DNA from: Siphonodentalium dalli
Lineage: Eukaryota; Mollusca; Scaphopoda; Gadilida; Siphonodentaliidae
NCBI GenBank assembly: GCA_032622095.1
Contig: CP136062.1
Location: 37,324,918 to 37,388,917 of the forward strand
Length of the DNA stretch: 64,000 nt
Reading direction: 5' to 3'
The notes under the pieces are model-generated. The model was not told where the DNA came from, did not search any database, and was given only the letters and a program-made list of their open reading frames with translations. A program made the translations under genes and the position numbers. Shown one piece after another: positions 49,901 through 61,900 of the stretch. Positions within the stretch are counted from its first letter, which is position 1. Each line of letters begins with the position of its first letter.

Positions 49901-52900
49901 ATCCCATCCGATAATGGTACAGAAATTATACCTATATGTGGCACCGATGGATATAGATCAATAAAATTCGAATTGGGGGCTCAGCTTTGAGATAAAAGTG
50001 CTGAACCCCAAAATTGGGCCCTTAAAATGGATTTTTTTTTGGTTTTTGGCAATTATCTTAAAAACCATTGACTTTTGGATATGAAAATGTATTACTGACC
50101 CCCCATAATGTGGCCATTCCGCACATTTTGAGTGGTCACACGACCCCCTTTGGCCAACGGTTCTGGAGATATAGTCACGGCGGGTGGTAGTACTTCGCGC
50201 AAAAAGGGGCGTGGCCATTTGACCCATTTCGCCCTCAATGGGAAATGTGTCACCAACCAAATATTGTTCGTGACCTTCAATTAGTGGATTCGTGAAGAGT
50301 TTTGCTCTGGACATAAAAGTGCATACAAAACGCCCTCAGCTACTAGAGTATATATAAAATCAACCTATATTTTTTAATTACGATTATTGAGTTGAATGCA
50401 AAATAAATTCTCTGAACTACTAATATCATAATAACATATAATTCCTGAATAATTCATGCGTGACCAAAAACACGTGCCACACAAACATGAATTGTACTTG
50501 AAAGAGCAGTCTGCGTTAAAATCATGACGTCATGGATTTCCACTTAACACGGAAAGTGCCAAAGATTTGAATTTGACGCATCGATAGTGTGTCTGTCTGT
50601 GTGTCTGTCTGAATAAAACATGAATAACATCCATTCCTTGAATTACAGTAATGCCCTAAATAATCGACCCCTTAACCACAGCAGAATTTTGGGTAATTTT
50701 TCAGGGGGGGGGGGGGGGGGGTCTGAATTTTTCAGGATTAAATGGCCATATTTCAGACTAAATCCAGAAAAATTACTCATAATTCTGCTGTGGTTAAGGA
50801 GTTGATCAATTAGGGCATTACTGTGATTCATTCGCAAATTTAGTCGCTAACTCATCTGGACAAATTTATTTGATTCAGACGGATGTGCAAATGTCAGACA
50901 AACTACATTCAGACTTGATGCGTGAGTGCAAAGGGTTGGAATTGAGGTATGTCATGCAACCGAGCCTGCAAATAGTGTGTCTGTCATTTACAGAATGAGG
51001 TCCCCAGAGGGTGAATTTGGTGATGCTAGCCTGCTATGCAGGGTAGCATCACTAAATTCACCCTCTGGGGACCTCATTCTGCAAATAACAGACACACTAT
51101 TTCAAGGCTTGCATGCAACCATACTTACAGTATGTACCCCCCGCAGTGTGATTGCTAGTCGAGTGGCGCTCACCACTCATGTTATATGGCGAGATTAAGT
51201 ACGAGATAAAAATCATGTTAGAATATCAACAGATATCAGAAAAAATATTCAGTTTCAGAAAAATAGAGTCTTTGTTAGTATTGAGTTTATGCTATATTAT
51301 AAAGTGTTATAGAGAGATTTGGTGGTATAGAGCTTTTCAGCACTCGTGTGGTGTGAACGTTCATCTCCTCTTCAGTAAGGACACACAAAGGCGCATCACT
51401 TATATTTACTCTTTGTTTTTCACTTTTTTCTGGTAATTTCCATGTATGTATATTCTACCTACTAGTAATGTATCAATTGTGTAACAAACATATTTAATGT
51501 GCCTGACATATGCAGAATTTGGTCCCCAGAGGGTGAATGTAATGACTCTATCCCGCTAAGTGGGCTAGCATCACCAAATTAACCCTCTGGGTGTCTCAAT
51601 CTGCTGGGCCTCATCTTCTAGGAAATAACTACAGTAATGCCCTAAATAATCAACTCCTTAACCACAGCAGATTTATGGGTAATTTTTCAGGATTTAGTCG
51701 GAAATATGGCATGTTGCCATTCATCGGAATGACTAATGGGTGAACATCACCAACTTCAACTGGGGAACTTCAATCTGATCCTAGGTCTACCATAGCAGTT
51801 GAGGGCCTAAGCAGAATGAGGTTCCCCGAGGGTGAATTTTGTGATGCTAGCCTGCTGTGCGGGATAGCATCACTAAATTCATATGCAGGTTTGCTTGAAA
51901 GTTCATTCACCTCTAATAATTGGAATGCTTTATTCCATTTCTGGTTCGCTGCAGGTCCACTTCGGAGTCCTCCCTTCCTTCCTGCCATGCAGCCCAGAAC
52001 ATCAGCAATGTTAGCTAACGCCCGTGCGATAATCTCCGCAGAATCACTAGCTAAAGCAACTGTAAAACAGAACATTGGAAATCATAAACAAGGCCTCCGT
52101 TATATGGTAATATACACAGAATTACTGGCAAAGGCAATTGTAAAACAGAACATTGGAAATCATTATCAAGGCCTCCGTTATATGGTAATATACACAGAAT
52201 TACTGGCAAAGGCAACTGTAAAACAGAACATTGGAAATCATGATCAAGGCCTCCGTTATATAGTAATATACACAGAATTACTGGCAAAGGCAACTGTAAA
52301 ACAGAACATTGGAAATCATAAACAAGGCCTCCGACATAGGGTAATATACACAGAATTACTGGCAAAGCCAAATGTAAAACAGAACATTGGAAATCATAAA
52401 CAAGGCCTCCGTTATATGGTAATATACACAGAATTACTGGCAAAGTCAACTGTAAAACAGAACATTGGAAATCATAATCAGGGCCTCCGTTATATGGTAA
52501 TATACACAGAATTACTGGCAAAGTCAATTGTAAAACAGAACATTGGAAATCATAAACAAGGCCTCCGACATAGGGTAATATACACAGAATTACTGGCAAA
52601 GCCAAATGTAAAACAGAACATTGCAAATCATAATCAAGGCCTCCGTTATATGGTAGTAAACACAGCAAAAGAAGCTATTTGATTCTCAGGCTATTGTTTT
52701 TTTAAATCAATGTGGGAGTGAGGGTTTTATTTTTATTTTATTTTATTTTTTCTGCCCATAGTTAGTATGGGTTATTACACCTTCCCAGGGAAAACTTTAT
52801 AATGTATATTAGAGCTGAAACGGTTGACCCATTCTTCTAACCGGTTAACCATCGGGGTTAGCCGGATTTCAACCGGTTAACCGCTAATTTATAGTGGACT

Positions 52901-55900
52901 TCTCTCTGACTAATTATGCAGACATTTGCTATGCTCCAGGGACAAACCTAGGTGAGAAATAGTAGCTGAAATAAAGACCTTATTCACGGCATTTAACGAT
53001 ATTCAAAAACACGTATTCACTGTTCTTTTGCTGGCTCTCGTGATGGGGAATGAGCAAGTGAAATTTGCGAATGGCAGGGGATCGCTTATTTGCAATTGCC
53101 GGTGATCAGCATGCTTGGGCATCTGTAAAACGAGTAACAATAGTATGGGTAATTGGGTATTGGTAAAACGAGTAACAAAACTATACATTAAAGATCTGTA
53201 ATATATCATTACCATCATTGGTATATCCTCCAATGAATTATAAATAAAAACTAAAACGTAATAACTCATAGCTATATATAGCACACTTCCGATTTACGCG
53301 ATTCCATTTAATAACATTTATCGTTAATTATTGCAGAGTATAGATCGATAGCCATCATCCCTTCTCAAATTTCAACACGAAATAATACCGAGTCTGAGGG
53401 GTGTCAATCAGATGACAGTTTTCACTGATTCAGTGACGTCATTGCTTTGAACTATCCCGCCTTGATACACAGTGACTGCACACATGCTCTCGTCAGAAGA
53501 TCAGAGAAAACTTCAAAGGGCCAGAATTGATTGAAGGTCGCCGACACTTCCAGACAGTTCGAGAATTGCTACTCAGTATCTGATACTACCACGTGTACCA
53601 ATTAATGCTTGCATTGCACTCTACTATCGGTGACACAGGGTTTAGTATTAGTTTTGCATCATTTAACTTAATATTTTGAGGATACCAGGGCATATTATTC
53701 ACGTTCACATTCAACTGACAGAGCGGGCTGCGGTTTCATCCGGTTAATTTTTTTCTAACCGGTTAAGTCGTTAACCGGATGCTAACCGGTTATCCTTCTA
53801 TCCATTTCAGCTCTAATGTATATAAACTGATTTAATCTGATAAACAGAATTACAATTTATGACATTGTACTACCCACTCATCATATAAGGATTACATAGA
53901 ATGATATATTATTGATATGATTTTAATATCGGCACTATCATTTTTATCAACACGCAGAACTACATATCCAATTCATATAAAAATACGGAATGTAAATACA
54001 GTCGAAACGAAAAGATAAAGTGATCTTCTAAACTGTCATAGAAAGTCTTGATTCACTTATTCTGCTGACTAATTAGAGACTGTATATGTACTGCAATGGA
54101 CAATTAGGGATCTGTGAATCAGGGATTTTGCATCGAATCGAATCTCGATATCGAATCTCCTTCCTGATATCGACATCGAATCGAATCTCGAATCGAATCA
54201 GCTAGTGATTGACATTGTTTACCAGTGTGTATTTCGGTATCTCATGACAAAAAACTGCAAAATTCACTAGATACTATATAACAATGTTAATCTCCTTAAA
54301 CATCCATTGGAACTTGCATTTTTTTTTAGGAAAATCATGACATAGGCAAGTCACTCCCAGTCTCATGGAGGGTTTGGGATATGTTGCATTGAAATTCTAT
54401 CTAGGTGTGTCATGGCGAACATGATACAAGAAGTGACAGTTGGACACTTATAAACAGTTAAATCAACATATCACAAACCCCATGGAATGGAAGTCACTTG
54501 TCTACATTATTTAATAAAGATAATAAAGATTTGACACAGCAAGTGGACATGTGTACACCGTTAATTTATATAATTGTTGTAGTCCGATACCAATGGTAGT
54601 TATCTGTTAAACTGTTCACCCCACAATAGATCAAACACATACATCACATATTCACAATAGTTGTCTTCATGGAGGGTGTCCCAGAAACAGACACAAATTA
54701 CAAGTGTTAAATGTTATCAGAAAGATTCAATGGATCGAAACTTGGTGCAACGCGCTCGATTTCCCGGGAAACATAAACTGAAAGTAGGAAATTTATAGGA
54801 ATTATGCCGGCAAATTCGTAGATAACTGGTCGCACATGATGACGTCCATTTAAGAACGTAATAGACAGATTGTTCTATATAAGGTTTCTCACCATTTCTG
54901 TTCATTCCAAGCTATGTTTTGTCACTCATAACGGCGACTGACATTGAATTTTATTCATATAATCTGAATTGGATATCTGAAGTTCTAAACATAAGGTAAT
55001 CAATTGAGTTCCGCATCTAGCGATCACGCAGCATGTATACAATTTACATACTGTCGATACAGATTACAAATATATGCGGCGATTGATCACCATCAAGGGT
55101 TGCGATCGAAGCACATAATTTGAATAATGCATGTCTGTTCTGAACGGCATACATTCAAAATTACCTACGTTGGCTAACTTGGCAACCTTGTGCTTCAATT
55201 TTTGTGAGTTCAGGTCATTTGGCATGTGTCATCTAGATGCAAAAAACGAGACTACATCAAATCGGGTGCCCGATATCGAGATCGAAACGAATCTCGAATA
55301 TTCGCAGGTCCCTATGGACGATCGACAATAAAACTTCAAATAACCATCATAAAGATGGCCAATATTTATGTATACCGCTTGTCAAACTGCTCCGGTTTTC
55401 GAAACTTCGATCGCAATAGGGTAGCAATGGGAAAAACTCTATCTTGCAGAGTTACTTACTTTCTGTGCAAATGTCGCCAAAGTCAGGTTGGTGGATGACT
55501 TATTCAATATCCAAATTCCTGCTTTTATCGAAATATTTCCACATATTTGACCAATAAACTTGGGGGTTTGGACAGCCTGTGGTGACAATATACCTGATAG
55601 TTATCATTGCCTATGGTCTTTTGTTATATACCCACACATACACCATTGTATTTAACTCCTATTCGATATTTGAAACATAACTAATTTCTGTGTGACAATT
55701 CCTATTTTCAACTTACCGGTTTACAACTACGGTGAAAATTTAAATCCAAAATCGGAATAAAATGGTCCAACGTGGGCTATTTTTTTCGATGCCGCGATGC
55801 CAGAGAATCAAAACCCTTTTATTTTTGGCCTTATACTAAAAACTGTTGCTTTTATATAATGTCCCAATCAAGAACACTCAATAACGGACATGACTCATTT

Positions 55901-58900
55901 TCGAACTCATCCAAGAGATTCATGCGATGAACCAATGATACAAATTAGGTCAAAATCGGATTACGTTTGTTAAAGTTATCGCGACATGGACTGACAGACG
56001 GATAGAGATGGATGGACGCCCACTGTCATTCATTAACCCTTTCAGTGCCAAGTCCGATTTTTGTATCAACCCATATTTCCTTGATCATTTTTCAAATTTA
56101 TTGATTATAATAATGTGATACATTGATGGAAAGAGCTCTTATTTATTGGTTGAGTTGTGTAACAAACTCTAGCTTTGATTCCCATTCATTCATTTATTGG
56201 TTGAGTTGTGTAAGAGCTCTTTCCATCAATGTATCACATTATTATAATCAATAAATTTGAAAAATGATCAAGGAAATATGGGTTGATACAAAAATCGGAC
56301 TTGGCACTGAAAGGGTTAAACCAAAGGTCAAGTTTGTTACACAACTCAACCAATAAATGAATGAATGGGAATCAAAGCTAGAGTTTGTTACACAACTCAA
56401 CCAATAAATGAATAAATGGGAATCAAAGCTAGAGTTTGTTACACAACTCAACCAATAAATAAATGAATGGGAATCAAAGCTAGAGTTTGTTACACAACTC
56501 AACCAATAAATGAATAAATGGGAATCAAAGCTAGAGTTTGTTACACAACTCAACCAATAAATGAATGAATGGGAATCAAAGCTAGAGTTTGTTACACAAC
56601 TCAACCAATAAATGGGAATCAAAGCTCGAGTTTGTTACACAACTCAACCAATAAATGAATGAATGGGAATCAAAGCTCAGGTTTGTTACACAACTCAACC
56701 AATAAATGAATGAATGGGAATCAAGTGACTACTCATTATGAGAATACTACACCTTGATCTAGTGTGTTGAGCAGACAGTCTGAGAATCCATCCACCCTGG
56801 CGCTGTTATATAAACTTCGGAAACCATAATTCCTTCTGTTGAGCAAAGTATCTGTTATCTTCTGTTGATGGACTTCATAATAGAGCTGCCTAATGAAATA
56901 CATTAATAATTAATCGACCTCTTAAACACAGCAGAATTATGGCTAACTTTTTTTTAGTGATGTAACCATGGGGGGGGGGGGAGGAGGTGGTGGCAGTACA
57001 TAAGGTCTGTATATCGCTTCCAGGTATACAGTAATGCCCAAAGTAATCAACTCCTTAACCACAGAATAATTATTGGTAACTTTTCAGGATTTAGTCGGAA
57101 ATATGGCTTGTTGCCATTCATCGGAAAGCTCTCGAGCTTTACGATGAATGGCAACAAGCCATATTTCCAACTAAATCATGAAAAGTTACCCATAATTCTG
57201 CTGTGGTTAAGAGGTCGATTAATTAGAGCATTACTGTAGAAAGGAAATTCATTATGTTCTGCCTCCAAGTCTGGATATAGCGTGTCTGTCATTTGCAGAA
57301 TGAGGTCCCCAGAGGGTGAATTTAGTGATGCTACTCCGCACAGCGGGCTATCATCACGAAATTCACCATCTGGGGACCTCATTCTGCTGAGGTGTAAGCA
57401 GAATGAGGTCCCCAGAGGGTGAATTTGGTGATGCTAGCCCGCTATGCAGGGGTAGCATCACTAAATTCACCCTCTGGGGACCTCATTCTGCTTAGGCCTA
57501 ATCTTCTGGCAAGTATCTATAGTCTCAAATTAACATTGTTTTTAATTAGTTTTTCCCTTCTGTTCAGTTTCTATATTCCCCAATTTGTAGAAGATAAAAT
57601 GCATAATCGAGGTGACTTATGGGTGAATATCACTATAACTTCAACTTGGGGAACTTCAATCTGATCCTAGGTCTACAATAGCAATTGAGGACTAAGCAGA
57701 ATAAGGTTCCCAGAGGGTGAATTTAGTGATGCTAGCCCGCTATGCGGGATAGCTTCATTAAATTCACCCTCTGGGGACCTCATTCTGCAAATGGCAGACA
57801 CAATATTTCAAGGCTTGTCCGCCTCCATTAAGAAACAGGGTATTTGATCGGTCAGAGACCCGTGCAACATATCCCATGTTTACGTCGAGTCGTCAACATA
57901 AGGGAAACCATGACCACCAAATTCATCCTCTGGGGACCTCATTCTGCATGGCCTCATCTGCTATGGGAGACCTAGACAGATATTTCAGTCCCTAGATGGT
58001 GATGTTCACTCATTCGGCACCTCGATTATGCGTTATGTCATCTGCCAATTTGGGGATATAGAGCAATTAAACTAAACTAAATAGGAAAAAAAATAAAAAT
58101 AAACTTTATAAAAATGAGGTCTAAGCAGAATGAGGTACACAGAGGGTGAATTTAGTGATGGTAGCCTGGTGTGCATGATAGCATCACTAAATTAACCCTC
58201 TGGGGTTAGTAATGTAAGATATCCATCTCAAACCTCATTGATAAAGTTTAATGTTTAACCCACAGGGAGCCTCACACAGATGGAAGCATGCACTACAGAG
58301 TGTTGTCTGCTCCAGTCTATGTGGGGCTCTCTATGGGTTGTCCAGCACCATATTTTGAGGCCTGCCCACAGTCTGGTCAAGATTTTCTTTAGTTATAACA
58401 CATTGTATACCATATTGTGTGTAGAACAACTATTTTGTAAACTTAATATTTACACCCTACTGTGGGTATACAGCTTTCTACTGTGGGTATAAATTTCTAC
58501 TGTGGGAGTAAATGTTCAAACGTAATTTCATGTATTAACCGTTTTATACCCATAGTAGAACTACTTCTTAGTTAGCAAAATAGTCCCTTTGTCACATTCA
58601 TTTAAAATTGGAAGTTGACATGATATCAATTAGATATGAGGAAAATTTCGTGCATTTCCATCAAATGTAACTTGCTAGTGTTACATGTTTTTGCAATAGG
58701 AAACGTGTGAATGATAATTACAAGTGACTGATCGCTCAGAAACAGGCTGACGTCATGACGTAAATGTATGCATCACAACACGTGACGCATATTACATATA
58801 GCATCGCGTTCGTGTCTCTCGGTGTGGATACACATTCAAAGTAAATAGCGGGGTAGTTGAATTCGCAGAACAAATAAAAAATAATAATTATGGCATAAAT

Positions 58901-61900
58901 GAAATACACGCATAATAGCCGAAAGTACAAAATTTTCACCACTCGCCAAAAGGCTCGTGGTTAAAACCACAATTCCACTATGGGTGTATTCTATACAGTT
59001 ATCCCTAATTAATCGGCTTCTTAACCACAGCAGAATTATGGGTAACTTTTCAGGATTTAGTCGGAAATATGGCTTGTTGCCATTCATCGGAAAGCTCTCG
59101 GCGAGAGCTTTCCAGTGAATGGCAACAAGCCATATTTCCGACTAAATCCTGAAAAGTTATCCATAATTCTCCTGTGGTTAAGAAGTCGATTAATTAGGGC
59201 ATTACTGTATGTATATTTTTGAAAAAAAACTACCTATTTATTTCTGCAGTAAAATTACACTGATTTGACAATGGATTTGAAAATAGCTGTGATATAGCTG
59301 ACCTTCTGGATTCTAATTCTTTCTCCAAGTCAACGAAGGAAAGGATTTCCTTGAAAGACAACCTCCAGGATGATTTCCACCTGTAAATAAACACACAGAC
59401 CTTAACCTTTATATAATGAATGGATTCTCCCATTCAGTTATAGAACTATACTTGGAATGGTCTATTATTCATTTGGAGGGGTGCTCAGGTAAAAAAGGCA
59501 GATGACAGACCAAAAACCAGATAAAATACGCAGCCTACACAATCACATAAAGTAGAACCATAAATTTTCTATGGAACACATGATTAGCACTACCAATTCA
59601 ATACATCTACTAGTATATTCATAAAGAATTTCTCTTCAGTTAATAGCATTTCCCACCGTTTGAGAAGTTTTCCATCTTCATCTTCCAGCGAACCTTGGAG
59701 CCAGAGAATATCGTTTAGCCCGATGCGGTCTGTTGCATGGAAGACTGGGAACATCTTGGCTGTCATGATAGTCTGGTCATCAGTTTCCTGCAAATAAATT
59801 TCTCCTGAGTAACTACAAAGTAAGCGAGTGCATTACTCGCCACATTAAAAACGGCATGTTAGAATGATACAAACTTTATCAGATTAGAATGACATTAGAC
59901 TTAAGAGATGGTCACACCTCTATCAATTAATATTGATTTTAGATCAATATTTTTTTATATAATGTGATATCCATGTCGGATATTTTTTCATTACTAATTT
60001 TAGAATTTCTAGATAGAGTTATGCCGCATGCTATGCCCCGAAAGAACGCAAGCAGTAAATTGTCCCAAATTGTTTGTATATCATACCAGAAAATTCAAAA
60101 TAAAATCAATACAAGAGGTTGCGCAATGGCTGCTGGGATACCCCCATGGTGAAAATTGAAATATGGGCAAGTCGGAAACCAAATTGTGAAAAAAATGTGA
60201 TGAACGAACAAATTACTTGAAAATAACGAATGACAGATGGAATTCCGACATTTTCAGATAAAGAAAGAGGGATAACTCTTGAGAATAAAATGTGAACAAT
60301 GTCAATGAACCCTCTATTGAAATCCCTCATGATGCCAAACCTCCGAACCAAATTTCATTGAGATCCGACAACACATGGTTGAGATATAAGAGTGGACAGA
60401 CGGAAATCCAACATATTCAGATGAAAAAGAGGGACAACTCTTGAACGTAAATTGAACAACGTCAATGAACCCTCTTTTGAAAGCCCTCCTGATGCCAAAC
60501 ATGCATAGAACATTTCATGGAGATCCGATAATCCATGGTGAGATATATGAGCGGACGGATGGTACAACAGACAGACGGACAGGACAGACAGACACATGTA
60601 ATCCAGTATACCCCCCCCATCTTTTGGGATGGGGGTATAATTAATTGATAGCAGCATTACCTGAAATCCAAAGTATATCTTCTAACTATTGATACCTACC
60701 ACCTCAGCACCCCACACATCCTCCTTGGAGATGCCTGTCCTGTTAAACACGACCAACCATGGGTCATTGCAGAAGGAACTCATCCCTTTGTACAGTGGCC
60801 TCTGAAAGAATTATGGAGGATGTTAATGGACTATAAATATACAAAATGACAAGAGTGTGTGAATGGGTTTGTTGAACTCCAACTGTCAAAATTATTTTCA
60901 AATGGCGTGAAGGTGAAGGCTGTTCAGGTTTGTGAGATAGGTTGGAGTAATTTCCGGATCAATTCAATGCCGGAATCTGGAAGGCAGGGCAGTCGTTGGG
61001 AGGGAAATAATTAAATAATATGCTAATAATATCCCCATTCACACATGTGTGTCGTTCTGTGTTTATTACATGCCACCCATCCTAGAATCCATGAATTGAA
61101 AAAAGATCCTTCAAAGTTTATTCAGCAACAAACAGGGCTTGTCTTGTCATATATGATGATGCTTTTATTTTATAGTTCCGCTTTCATTAGAGCTGGGACG
61201 GTTATGCGGTTAACCGGTTAACCACCAACTATGGCCGTGACCGGTCACGGATTTGCCGTGGTCGGTTAACCGTAACATCACTATTATAGTGTATGATCAC
61301 TGTGATGGTCAGCTATAACTGGCTATAAGAGGGTTAACCTGTCTCCGTCAATTAAAATGAATCCGAGATTGACGGAACAACATCAAACGCGGTGTATACG
61401 TTTTTTATACGTTTTAGCATTCGGCAAACCTCGTCAGATTCCGTCACCGTTTGCCCCCAGAGGTCACAGGTTCAGAATGCCGTTTTAGTAGAAATACAAC
61501 TGCCTTGTCAGTGCTGTTAAATAATTACACTCACTGGCTTTTGTTAAACATGCAATTAGTCGCCATTGTAACATCCTCTATGTAGACAATGGATCACGAA
61601 TAAAGCGCCGGGCTTATTGTTTTCATAATCCGATTAAATCTGAACATTGATATAAACTATAGTCAGACTATAGATAACCCACACTGCCGCTTACATAATA
61701 ACCAGGGCATTCATGACTCCAAGCATACACTTTGGGAACAAGACGGCTGTCAGTCAAGACTACTTACATAATAGTGTCATTTTAACATGGGAATGTTGTC
61801 CAATAAAACTACAAGACTTAAAGTGTTATTATAATATTTTAATATTCACATTTAATTGAAAAAATTCCCAAATAATCGGCGTTATATCGGCTTTCATCAG

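Noticed and set aside
51816-52682. 288-residue plus frame and 205-residue minus frame
   Set aside because: Both run through the 78-bp tandem array; a period divisible by three keeps all frames open. They overlap the real FCSK exon F on the minus strand in another frame.
56248-56622. 124-residue minus frame with [14 protein letters not shown] repeats
   Set aside because: Translation of the ~60-bp minisatellite next to exon E.
59590-59656. Reading exon C on to the stop near 59590
   Set aside because: Past the CG|GTGGGA donor the sequence loses similarity to fucokinase; splicing there restores phase and the WRLSF block.
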